From Bifidobacterium apri (GTDB lineage: Bacteria; Actinomycetota; Actinomycetes; Actinomycetales; Bifidobacteriaceae): DNA of 64,000 nucleotides. The DNA lies in NCBI RefSeq assembly GCF_009299485.1, contig NZ_WBSO01000001.1, positions 124,001-188,000 of the forward strand, given 5' to 3'. The notes beneath the pieces are model-generated. The model ran no database searches. It was not told where the DNA came from and saw only the letters and a program-made list of their open reading frames with translations. Each line of letters starts with the position of its first letter. Position 1 is the stretch's first letter. A program made the position numbers and the translations under genes. Positions 18,827-26,899 of the stretch are shown here, one piece after another.

Positions 18827-18861
18827 GGAGCCGTATCCCGGAAAATCCGGAACACGGCTCC
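18827..18861 (-). terminator. Terminator of the oleate hydratase gene
   Basis: GGAGCCGT (18827-18834) pairs with ACGGCTCC (18854-18861), with an inner CCGGA/TCCGG helix. On the minus strand it is followed by CTTTATCC, a short T-rich tail. Confidence 0.75.
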
Positions 18862-18920
18862 AATATCAATCAATGACGTCTAATTCACACCATGGCGGGC
18901 AAGCACATCCTGCCGATGGC

Positions 18921-20699
18921 TCACAACACCCCGCACGCCTTGAGCAGCTTCTCGATCTCGGTGCCCTGTACTTTCTTGAGCAGTTCATGCAGAGCGAGAC
19001 GGTCTTTGAGCGGCAGGTCCATTTCTGTGAGTTTCTTGCCGTCGGCGAGTTTGACCGTCGCGGTCAGCAGGTCGCGCACGTCGAAGACGCTACCCCATAC
19101 CTCCGGCACGCCACGGTCGACATTGCACAGCGTGTACACCGCTTCCATGCCAGTGCGGATTGAATACTCCGTGGTGAACACGGTGTCGCGCGGCGTTTCG
19201 GCGTACTGGCCGACGAAGGCGAGGTTCACAGAGCCGTCGGGCACGACCTTCGGCCGGTCCCCGTCGCGGCGCGGTTCGAAGAAACTCGTCACATACGGCA
19301 TCATCGCGGCGGTCGTGTTGCATACTTCGCTCGCCAGCTGCTTGATCCTGTCCTGCGGGATGCCGATGTGGTACAACCATTCCTCGCACAATTCCTCACC
19401 GGTGCATTGTGCCATCGGCTTCTTGACGAAATCGCCGTTGTCATGCCAGCAGTTGAGGCCGTACACCCAGATCAGGCAATGGTCGGACGGCTGGTCAGGG
19501 AACTGGCCTTGCCTGTTGATGGTCCACGACAGCAGCCAGCTCGAATCCCTGGCGGTCACGATGCCGCCGGTCACGATCTTGCCGGACAGCGGGTCGCGGT
19601 GGCAGATCGCCTCGATTGCGTCGAGCACCTCCTTGTTGGACGTGTCGACCGTCCACGATTCCCAGCTGGTTTCCTCGATGTCCTTGAAGAACTTCTCAGG
19701 GTGCCCGAAGTCCGAGGATTGGGCGGCGATCCGCTTCCACAGTTCAACCGATGGGCCTTCGCCGTTCTTGATGGACACGACCGGCGCGTGTGTCTGGTCG
19801 CCGTAGGCGGTGCAATCGCCTTGCGAGCCGTTGGTGATGAACACGAGGTCGTTGTCGGTCAAGTCGATGCTCTTGGCCTCACCGCCCTGCGTGTATTCGA
19901 TGCGGCGGGCCGCTTTGCGGCTGCGCGTCACCTCGCACACCACGTTGGTCACATTGGTGTCGTACAGCACCTTCGCCCCGGCGTCCGTGATGTACTTGAC
20001 CATCGGGCGGATCATGGAATCATACTGGTTGTAGCGCGTGAAACGCAGGGCAGACAAATCGGGCAAGCCGTCGATGTGATGGATGTAACGCTGCATGTAG
20101 CGTTTCATCTCGATGGCGCTGTGCCATTTCTCGAACGCGAACATCGTCTGCCAGTACACCCAGAAGTTCGTCTTGTAAAAATCGTCGTCGAACACGTCAT
20201 CGATGGTCTTGTCGGCGAGCTCCTCGTCCGTGGCCATGAACAGGTGCAGCAGTTCCTGCGTGGCCTTCGGGTTCATCCCGTACTTCTTGTCGGTGTGCGC
20301 ATCCTGGCCTTGCTTTTCGGTGACGCGACACAGGGAGAAGTTCGGGTCGTGCTTGTTGAGCTTGTAGTATTCGGAGAAGATCGTCTCCCCGGGGTTCTGG
20401 ATGGACGGGATGGAACGGAACAGGTCCCACATGACTTCGAAATGGTTGTCCATCTCACGACCGCCGCGCATGATGTAGCCGCGTGTCGCATCGTAGATGC
20501 CGTCGCAGGAGCCGCCGGCCACCGGCAGGAATTCGAAGACCGTGATATGGTCGCCGGGCATCTGGGCGTCGCGGATCAGGTAGCATGCCGCCGACAGGCC
20601 GGCAAGACCGGACCCGACGATATACGCGTACTTGTCGTCGATGCCTTCAGGCTTCTCCGGGGTTGCGAAGGCTTCATAGTTTCCAGCCGAGTAGTACAT
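18921..20699 (-). CDS. ohyA: Oleate hydratase (myosin-cross-reactive antigen family)
   Basis: The 592-residue flavoprotein adds water to the cis-9 double bond of oleate or linoleate, making 10-hydroxy fatty acids; this protects gut bacteria against free fatty acids. The FAD-binding Rossmann motif is VGSGLAGLSAACYL, followed by the family block GGSCDGIY, GGREMDNHFEVMWDLF and FWVYWQTMFAFEKWHSA. Length is usual for the family. AAAGGAGT lies upstream of the ATG at 20699; the longer open frame to 20849 is not needed. The gene is monocistronic, with a TATAAT box at 20788-20793 and an inverted repeat at 20816-20842 that could bind a repressor. Confidence 0.95.
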   Translation of the reverse strand: MYYSAGNYEAFATPEKPEGIDDKYAYIVGSGLAGLSAACYLIRDAQMPGDHITVFEFLPVAGGSCDGIYDATRGYIMRGGREMDNHFEVMWDLFRSIPSIQNPGETIFSEYYKLNKHDPNFSLCRVTEKQGQDAHTDKKYGMNPKATQELLHLFMATDEELADKTIDDVFDDDFYKTNFWVYWQTMFAFEKWHSAIEMKRYMQRYIHHIDGLPDLSALRFTRYNQYDSMIRPMVKYITDAGAKVLYDTNVTNVVCEVTRSRKAARRIEYTQGGEAKSIDLTDNDLVFITNGSQGDCTAYGDQTHAPVVSIKNGEGPSVELWKRIAAQSSDFGHPEKFFKDIEETSWESWTVDTSNKEVLDAIEAICHRDPLSGKIVTGGIVTARDSSWLLSWTINRQGQFPDQPSDHCLIWVYGLNCWHDNGDFVKKPMAQCTGEELCEEWLYHIGIPQDRIKQLASEVCNTTAAMMPYVTSFFEPRRDGDRPKVVPDGSVNLAFVGQYAETPRDTVFTTEYSIRTGMEAVYTLCNVDRGVPEVWGSVFDVRDLLTATVKLADGKKLTEMDLPLKDRLALHELLKKVQGTEIEKLLKACGVL

Positions 20700-20787
20700 G
20701 ATGACTCCTTTGCCGTCATTGTTCGCCGGTTTCATTGAAGGCATTTCCGTCTTGATGAAGCCGGGCCTCAACGTCGAGGCGGGCACC

Positions 20788-20842
20788 ATTATAGGAGTGG
20801 CCGGAGAATCATGCCATCGACACTCTAATGGTAAATGTCGAT
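20788..20842 (-). promoter_or_regulatory. Promoter -10 box and inverted-repeat operator of ohyA
   Basis: TATAAT lies at 20788-20793 on the minus strand. Upstream, ATCGACA (20816-20822) and TGTCGAT (20836-20842) form a perfect 7-bp inverted repeat with a 13-base spacer, overlapping the expected -35 region. Confidence 0.5.
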
Positions 20843-20938
20843 TTTGCAAACCGATGAGGGACCGTCAGGCAGGTACACGGCTGGCACCGACACGAGTGTA
20901 GGATGCGTAGCCGTGCCACGCATCCCACACAGAATCAA

Positions 20939-22015
20939 TCAGAACAGCAGCGTCACCGCCAGGAACGCGCCGCCCGCCAGCAGGATCGAGGCAAAGAAGC
21001 TGGCGAGCACCGCCATGCGGCCGCGGCTTGCGATCGCCTTGAAATCGACGTTCATGCCTAGGGCCGCCATCGCCATGCCCAGCACCAGATAGGCCGCTTT
21101 GACCAAGATGTCCGTGAACTGTGCGACGACGGGCAGGTACGTACCGGCGACCGATGCAACGAGGAAGCCAAGCATGAACCACGGGATCGGCACCTTGCGC
21201 GGGCCGTCACCGGGCTGGGTGTGTCTGCGGGCCCACCATGCGCCGATAATCATGGCTGTCGGGGCGAGCATCAGCACCCGGGAGAGCTTCATGATGATCG
21301 CCGCGTCCATGCCCGCGTCCCCCGCAGAACCTCCGACCGCGACCGCATGGGCGATTTCGTGGAGCGAGGCGCCGCCCATCGTGCCGAATTGCGCATCAGA
21401 CAACCCCAGGAACGGGCGCAACGCGATTTCCGCGAGCGCGAATACCGTACCCATAACAGCTACAGTCGCCACCGCCATGACTTCGTCATCGCGTCCGCGT
21501 TTCTCTTCAGTTTTCGGCATGGTGATGGAACCAGACAGTCCCATGACGGCCGCGGCACCGCAAATACCTGTGCCACCCGCGGTGAGGATGGCGAGATGCT
21601 CGTCAACACCGAGTGTTCTGGCGATGAGATACGTGACGGTGATGGTGAGTGTGACGATGATCGCCGCCACCGCAATGGTTTTGACCCCGGTGGCGAACAG
21701 CACGTCGAGATTGAGTTTGAAACCGAGCAGGATGATGCCCAGCCGCAGCAGTTTGTTGGAAATCAGTGCCGCGGCGTTACCGATGCCTTCCGCACGCTTG
21801 GCGGCGGCGTGGGCGAGCCATGCGCGCATCGGGATCTGCACAAGCATACCGATGATCAGTGCGATGATGAGCGCGCCGAACAGGCTGAACACCGGCAGGC
21901 CGGCCATCAGGGACCCGATAATGGACGCAGCGCAGGTTACGAGTGCGACTAGCAGCATCTCTCGGGTGCATATGCGAGAGCGTAATGATGTGAGTGTGGT
22001 CGTGATTCTTGTCAT
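20939..22015 (-). CDS. YeiH/UPF0324-family membrane protein
   Basis: The 358-residue protein has about ten transmembrane helices. The family block is clear: LGIILLGFKLNLD, AGGTGICGAAAVMG and GGASLHEIAHAVAVG. Members are called putative sulfate exporters, but few have been tested. The ATG at 22015 has a weak GAAG upstream; no better start is visible. It stands alone, separated from oleate hydratase by about 240 bases and from the lipoprotein gene by about 330 bases. Confidence 0.85.
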   Translation of the reverse strand: MTRITTTLTSLRSRICTREMLLVALVTCAASIIGSLMAGLPVFSLFGALIIALIIGMLVQIPMRAWLAHAAAKRAEGIGNAAALISNKLLRLGIILLGFKLNLDVLFATGVKTIAVAAIIVTLTITVTYLIARTLGVDEHLAILTAGGTGICGAAAVMGLSGSITMPKTEEKRGRDDEVMAVATVAVMGTVFALAEIALRPFLGLSDAQFGTMGGASLHEIAHAVAVGGSAGDAGMDAAIIMKLSRVLMLAPTAMIIGAWWARRHTQPGDGPRKVPIPWFMLGFLVASVAGTYLPVVAQFTDILVKAAYLVLGMAMAALGMNVDFKAIASRGRMAVLASFFASILLAGGAFLAVTLLF

Positions 22016-22349
22016 GTTGCCATCTTCGTCGATGCCAAAGTATCAATCAAATGCGTGTCTTCAATGACTGGTATCGGGTTTCTCGATACTATCGGCGGGG
22101 CATCGAGGGCATGGACAAGGGCGAGGGGCGTGGACGATGCTTGGATTCCATACATCACGTATCGGATAGGTGAAACGCATGTATGGCAAGGCCACTGTGA
22201 CGGCCAGACTCACAGGCAACCGAGGCGCTGCGACCAATCGTCGGATTCCGCCATTGTCCCGTCTGCTCTCGCGGGCGCGAGACGCCTAGGGCTCCCCCAT
22301 TCCCTCATACCCGCGATTTCAGCGGTTGCAGGAGACCGCCAGCGTCACT
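22016..22349. other. Intergenic stretch with two dyad sequences
   Basis: No gene is convincing here. CCATACAT (22148-22155) and ATGTATGG (22179-22186) form an inverted repeat with a 23-base spacer. TCTCGCG-GG-CGCGAGA (22267-22282) is a near-perfect 16-bp palindrome that could be a protein-binding site. Confidence 0.5.
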
Positions 22350-22973
22350 TCAGCCAATCCGTATGGTCGCAGGGTGCGGGTTGTCATTGATGATAGCGGA
22401 CAGCGCGGCATCCAAGCCAACCGTGGACGAGCCGACATCCGCATCACTGTCTGCTGGCTTCGTCCCCATGCGCAGCACCGCCGCGTACAACGTGGTGTCC
22501 TGCGGCGGATTGGAGGGGTCGAGCAGTGCGACCGGAATGCCTGCATTGCGCGCTTCGTTTAAGGCATCATGCCACGATGACGCTGTCGCATCCGTGACAT
22601 CGAGCGCATTGATGAGGATCACCGACACGCGTTGGGACGCCCAGTCGCGTACAGCCTGCTGGGCGGCTTGCGTCGCATCGGCGTTGCCGGTTGTGGAAGC
22701 GAACCGGGCGTCGAGCTTTGCCTTGGCAAGATCATTGAGCACCGTGGTATCGGCGACCGGCGGATTGCCCAATGCCCCGATCACACCGATGACGATATCT
22801 TGCCTGTCCACGCTGTCATGGGCGACATTGCTCGACGAATCATGCGAATTGCCTACGGCCACGCCGCGCGGAGTGCAACCTGCGAGCGCACCGGTCATGC
22901 ACAGGACAACCGCCAGGACGCATGCAGCCGTGTTCCGTCGCACAGATCGCTGGTGTCGCAGAAGGTGAGTCAT
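22350..22973 (-). CDS. Lipoprotein with one lobe of a sugar-binding-like periplasmic domain
   Basis: The N-terminus has basic residues, a hydrophobic run and the lipobox ALAGC, so the protein is probably lipid-anchored. The rest (IVIGVIGALGNPP, AQQAVRDWASQRVSVILINALD, ARNAGIPVALLDPS) looks like the first lobe of a periplasmic-binding type 1 fold used by sugar ABC binding proteins. The second lobe, normally another 120-150 residues, is absent; the reading frame ends soon after the first. There are no ABC permease genes beside it. It may be a shortened pseudogene or a stand-alone sensor. GGATGAG precedes the chosen ATG at 22973. Confidence 0.6.
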   Translation of the reverse strand: MTHLLRHQRSVRRNTAACVLAVVLCMTGALAGCTPRGVAVGNSHDSSSNVAHDSVDRQDIVIGVIGALGNPPVADTTVLNDLAKAKLDARFASTTGNADATQAAQQAVRDWASQRVSVILINALDVTDATASSWHDALNEARNAGIPVALLDPSNPPQDTTLYAAVLRMGTKPADSDADVGSSTVGLDAALSAIINDNPHPATIRIG

Positions 22974-23015
22974 GCATCTCATCCTAATCAACGGTGGTCA
23001 CGAGGGGTCGCCCCC

Positions 23016-23043
23016 GCCGCCGACTGTGGGTGCGGTCGGCGGC
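23016..23043 (-). terminator. Hairpin after the oxidoreductase gene
   Basis: GCCGCCGAC (23016-23024) and GTCGGCGGC (23035-23043) form a perfect 9-bp stem with a 10-base loop. No T tract follows on either strand. Confidence 0.5.
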
Positions 23044-23061
23044 AACAAGGGTGGGCGGCGC

Positions 23062-24069
23062 CTACTGTCCGATGGCGATGATGGTTTTACCTTTGGATTT
23101 GCCTTGTTTCACTTTGGCGAGTGCCTCGTTGACCTGTTCGAGCGTGTAGACCGTGTCGATGGAGGTTTCCAGCGGATGGTCTTTGTCGAACAGCCTGCCG
23201 ATTTGCTCGAGCTGGCGACCGTCCTCATGCACGAACAGGAAGTCGTAGGTCTGGCCTTTCGCCGCCGCCATGCGGTCGTATTTGCGGCCGGCGATGGAGA
23301 ACAGCAGGCGCTTCCAGGCGGGCATGCCGCTGCGCTTGGCGAACCGGCCGTTGGGCATGCCGCGCAGGGAGACCAGGCTGCCGCCTTCTTTGAGCACCTT
23401 GAATTCGTTCGGCAGCTCGCGGTCGCCCAAGGTGTCGAGCACATGGTCGACGTCGGAGAGCACGTCGACGTAGTTCTCTTTCTTGTAGTCGATGAACCGT
23501 TCGGCGCCAAGCTGGCGCACCCGCTCCTCGTTGCTGCCGCTGCCGTTGGTGTAGACGTGCAGGCCGAGGCTTTTGGCCACCGGAATCGCCATGGCGCCGA
23601 GGCTGCCGGTGCCACCGGAGATGAACACGGATTCCCCCGCCTTGACGTGCATGACATCGAAGGCTTGCATGGCGGTGAGCGCTGTGAGCGGAACCGTGGC
23701 GGCCTGCTCGTATGAGAGGTATTCGGGAATCGTCGCGAGCGCGGATTCCTCCACTGCCGCGTATTGTGCGAAGGCGCCGATCTTCTTGAGGGGCATTCTG
23801 CCGTAGACCCGGTCGCCTGTTGTGAACCGGGTGACGTTTGTGCCGGTTTTCTCGACGATTCCGGCGAATTCGTTGCCCATGACCAGCGGCATCGTGTAGG
23901 GGGTGATGAGTTTGACTTCACCGCGGATGATCATGTTGTCGAGCGGGTTGACCGCCGCGGCCATGATTTTGACCAGCACTTCCGTCTCACCGGGCTGCGG
24001 AACGGGGATGTCGCGGATCTCAAGGTCGGTGCCGTGTTTGGCGTAATGCGTGAGGATGGCTGCTTTCAT
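23062..24069 (-). CDS. NADP-dependent MDR-family oxidoreductase (quinone reductase type)
   Basis: The 335-residue protein has the medium-chain dehydrogenase layout: a GroES-like N-terminal domain (PLVMGNEFAGIVEKTG) and a Rossmann domain with ISGGTGSLGAMAIPVAK as NADPH-binding loop. The catalytic-zinc cysteine of alcohol dehydrogenases is absent, which places it with quinone oxidoreductase/zeta-crystallin-like enzymes. The substrate is unknown. GGAGAGCATC precedes the ATG at 24069. An Rrf2 regulator gene ends about 80 bases upstream on the same strand. Pairing of a YwnA-like Rrf2 regulator with a flavin- or NADPH-dependent reductase suggests a response to reactive electrophiles or oxidants. 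Confidence 0.85.
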   Translation of the reverse strand: MKAAILTHYAKHGTDLEIRDIPVPQPGETEVLVKIMAAAVNPLDNMIIRGEVKLITPYTMPLVMGNEFAGIVEKTGTNVTRFTTGDRVYGRMPLKKIGAFAQYAAVEESALATIPEYLSYEQAATVPLTALTAMQAFDVMHVKAGESVFISGGTGSLGAMAIPVAKSLGLHVYTNGSGSNEERVRQLGAERFIDYKKENYVDVLSDVDHVLDTLGDRELPNEFKVLKEGGSLVSLRGMPNGRFAKRSGMPAWKRLLFSIAGRKYDRMAAAKGQTYDFLFVHEDGRQLEQIGRLFDKDHPLETSIDTVYTLEQVNEALAKVKQGKSKGKTIIAIGQ

Positions 24070-24150
24070 GATGCTCTCCGTTCGTTTGTCGGCGTTGTGC
24101 CGTTCGCTGTGGTTGTCATGGGTTGAATGGGGCGTGCAGACGGTTGATGG

Positions 24151-24645
24151 TTATTCTCGCGCGTCGGCGGCGCCAGTTCGGCTTGAATGGTTTGCCGCGC
24201 CCTGACGAGGATCGGCTTGGCCGGTCCGTGCCATGTAGGCGCGCATGTCGCTGATGCAGTCGGCGAGGGTCATGCCTTGGAGCCGGTGGTTCACGTCATC
24301 GTCCATCTGCTGGAACATGCCTCCCAGCACCGGACGAATGTTGTGCCCGACGATGCACATGTCGTTGGGATTGTGGTGCAGGTCGAACAGATGCACGGAA
24401 TCCGCGTCCATCACTGCCCGGTAGATGTCGAGCAGTGTGATGTCGCCGGGTTGTTTGAGCAGCCGGAATCCGCTGATGCCACGTCTGCCTTCGATGATGC
24501 CTGCCTTGTTCAGGCGCGCGGTCAGTTTGCGGATGTAGCTGGGGTTGGTGCCTACGCTCACGGCGATCTGCTCGGAATTGACCGGAGTTGCGGATTGCGA
24601 GATCAGGATCAGCGCATGGATCGCGGACGAGAATCTGGTATCCAT
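24151..24645 (-). CDS. Rrf2-family transcriptional regulator
   Basis: The 164-residue protein has an Rrf2 winged helix (MDTRFSSAIHALILISQ, SEQIAVSVGTNPSYIRKL, GIIEGRRGISGFRL). The C-terminal region contains LFDLHHNPNDMCIVGHNI with only one cysteine, unlike the three-cysteine Fe-S cluster of IscR, and resembles YwnA-type members. It probably senses redox or electrophilic stress through that cysteine, but this is inference. AAGGAAGGGG lies before the ATG at 24645. It is upstream of, and probably cotranscribed with, the MDR oxidoreductase gene. Confidence 0.88.
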   Translation of the reverse strand: MDTRFSSAIHALILISQSATPVNSEQIAVSVGTNPSYIRKLTARLNKAGIIEGRRGISGFRLLKQPGDITLLDIYRAVMDADSVHLFDLHHNPNDMCIVGHNIRPVLGGMFQQMDDDVNHRLQGMTLADCISDMRAYMARTGQADPRQGAANHSSRTGAADARE

Positions 24646-24822
24646 CACAACCCCTTCCTTTGCATCATCCCGTTGTGCGGAGTTCAGTATTACGCGGTTC
24701 AGATGTCGCGGTTCGCTTCATTCGCCAGATATGCAAACGTCCGCAATCATCACCGCCGGCGATTATCTGTAATTGTATCTGATACTGATACTTTAACAGA
24801 CTGCAAGACAAGCGTCAACGGT

Positions 24823-25002
24823 TCAGACGCTATGGCTGTCCAAGAAGTCAGTCAGCCTGTCGAACGCCTTACGCGCGGTGGGGTCGTTCCTTTCTTCCAC
24901 GACAAAACAATGCGGCATCTTGCGCCCCTCCTCCTTCAGAGGATCGACGAGTTCATTCACCACTCCGGCTTGGCCCAGCGCACGACACGCCCGATTTTCT
25001 GA
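24823..25002 (-). pseudogene. C-terminal hydrolase-like remnant
   Basis: The minus strand keeps an open frame that ends in a TGA at 24823-24825 and is closed upstream by a stop at 25003-25005. The product contains GVVNELVDPLKEEG, MPHCFVVEE and DPTARKAFDRLTDFLDS. It has the feel of the last 55 residues of an alpha/beta or dienelactone hydrolase (histidine, then an acidic-rich helix ending in FL). No start codon with a ribosome site is present. Family identity is uncertain; decay is clear because it has no N-terminus. Confidence 0.35.
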
Positions 25003-25054
25003 TCAAGACGTGGACGCATGAATTCGAATCCGACCCCATCCGCAACCGTGGACC

Positions 25055-25353
25055 GTGTTTGAAAGCCTGTTTTGCCACATGAAGAAGCACCAGGCGTTTT
25101 ACGAAGTCCTCCACGCGACAGGGCGGGGACAACGTCCTGCGAACATCGTTGCGCGAGAAAAAACGGGTTGACGCAAGAACTCGCGAACGAGGAAGCCTAC
25201 CGGAAAGCGTTTTTCGCCGACGGAATCAGCGGATGGATCGAGGAATGGATCGAACGAGGCATGCCAGAAACACCCGGCGAGCTGAACGAATCACTGAGAC
25301 GCTATGTTGACGACGTGCTCTCCAACCTCAACCAGCTATTCGTCCGACCATGA
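25055..25353 (+). pseudogene. Decayed TetR-family regulator, C-terminal half
   Basis: Three plus-strand frames each carry part of one protein: VFESLFCHMKKHQAFYEVLHATGR in the first (from 25055), GDNVLRTSLREK in the second, and LTQELANEEAYRKAFFADG followed by ISGWIEEWIERGMPETPGEL in the third, ending at 25353. These order into a TetR C-terminal ligand-binding domain, of the kind that ends with a helix containing W-I-x-x-G-M-x-x-x-P. At least two frameshifts and the absence of a DNA-binding domain show that it is broken. Confidence 0.6.
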
Positions 25354-25534
25354 CCTTGCCTGGCGTGGAGGCCATTCGGCCAACGGCACATGACCTCCAC
25401 ACAACACACTACCGGCATCCGCACCCGCCGAGCGCGTGGACACTCTCGTCAATCGGGACATGCGTCGCGGATCGTCCACCGATATACTCCCGCCGCCCCG
25501 GCGCGAGCCTCCGACACCTGCTCGGCATCCAGAA

Positions 25535-26139
25535 TCATGCGCTGGGCGCGCCGTAGCGCTGTTCGATTTCACATTTACCAAGTGTTTTCTTCCACGGTCT
25601 CCTGTGCCCGCTACCAGCAGGATTCCACTGGATCTTCCCTTGGGTAGACGAGGCAGCAGCAATCTTGTCGGGGTTGTCCTTCTTTTGTATTTGACCAATC
25701 GCCGAATCATACACGTAGTAGACACTCAGATTGTTGCTATTGGTCGTATATACCCGGTAGGTGTCGCCAGTTGTTGTGTAGCACAGCGACACGCCTGGGG
25801 AAAGCGTAACCTGCGTTTGAGTATTGGTTACTTTGGTACTGTAGCCATATTTGACGTTGCCCGCTATCGGGTAAGCCCCCCCCCGGGGCTTGCTGCAACC
25901 ATGAAATTCGGAGGCAGCGTACCGCCGAGTTCAACGCTTGCATTCTCAATGGAGTCTGTTGCGTGCTTCAAATCGGACTCGGCCGCACTGTTCCATGCCG
26001 CCACGCGCACTTGCTGATAAATCGGCACGCTGATCGATGCAAGAATGCCAATGATGATCACGACAACAAGCAACTCAATGAGAGTAAAACCCGATTGTCC
26101 CGAGGCACGCCGCCTCAGGGACTGATACACGCCACACAT
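25535..26139 (-). CDS. Type IV prepilin interrupted at a nine-G tract (possible phase-variable gene)
   Basis: The ATG at 26139, with GAGAGGTGA upstream, opens a prepilin: a basic leader, then the peptidase site G-FTLIELLVVVIIIGILA, followed by SVPIYQQVRVAAWNSAAESD. In this sequence the frame stops after 91 residues (SPGGGLTR) just past a run of nine G. Inserting one G, or deleting two, continues the frame through YPIAGNVKYGYSTKVTN, VSLCYTTTGDTYRVYTTNS and GQIQKKDNPDKIAAAS to 25535, giving 201 residues. That product looks like a pilin with a C-terminal beta region and a likely disulfide. Slipped-strand on/off switching is the attractive reading; homopolymer sequencing error or true decay are alternatives. 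No pilus assembly genes are nearby. Confidence 0.7.
25876..25884 (-). repeat. Homopolymer of nine G (minus strand)
   Basis: CCCC followed by nine G on the minus strand of the coding sequence marks the exact point where the pilin frame breaks. Tracts of this kind are typical of contingency loci. Confidence 0.9.
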
Positions 26140-26899
26140 GGCTTCACCTCTCTTTCTTCCTGCAAACCCGCCATTGGGTCTGTGGAATAAGCCATCGGAG
26201 TCAAGTACTTGCTTGCACGCTCCGATGCGTGTTCTTCATCAGCATCATTACTGATGACTATGTGCTCATTATATAACGGTTTCCAGAATCCCGCAGCCGC
26301 CTTCACAAAACAGCGGGATTCCGCCTCACCGGTCGGGCTCAACGCATGCAATCAGCCGACCCACCATGCATGGCCATCGGGGAGATTACGACACAACAGC
26401 AGACCACTACAAGCATGTCAAGTACAAATCTGCGACTATCGGCCACGCAGAATCTTGACATGGAAACCCATACCTCGCGTCATCATTCGCTGATACGGAT
26501 ATGTTTCATCTGTTCATTGTTTCGACATATGTTCTTACCGCAGATCTTGGAACAACCTGCTGAGAAAACCCATACACTTCGTGTATCAGCCATATCGCTA
26601 AGGACTTTGCCTCGTGCCATAGCGCGTATGCCGCCCTTTGCAACATCGTTTGCCTTGGCCGCCTTGCGGAACATAGCAGAGCCTCTGCACATTGCTGCCA
26701 ACTGCTCAAACCCGGTAGCAGTAGGCCCTGGATCCTTTTGGGACTCCTAGGGACTCCTCGAAAGGGTTGATGACAGACATTGTCGTACCGTCCCTAAGAA
26801 GGGATTCGCATATTGAACCAGCGATCCATGCCCTGCATACGGGGCAGATGACCACAAGAAATGTCTCCAAGCCAATGATGACCTGAAGGCATGGTGACG
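26140..26899. other. Gene-free stretch beside the pilin
   Basis: I see no convincing gene in these 760 bases; short frames on both strands give no recognisable product. GAATCCCGC (26286-26294) and GCGGGATTC (26313-26321) form a 9-bp hairpin with an 18-base loop. A TATAAT on the minus strand at 26268-26273 could be the pilin promoter. AGGGACTCCT is doubled near 26741-26758. The composition is less GC-rich than the core genes. Confidence 0.5.

Noticed and set aside
25737-25949. Separate small gene beside the pilin
   Set aside because: It overlaps the pilin on the same strand in another frame and is explained by the homopolymer-broken pilin.
26470-26760. Transposase remnant
   Set aside because: The short frames here contain no DDE or HTH motif; the region has no recognisable similarity.
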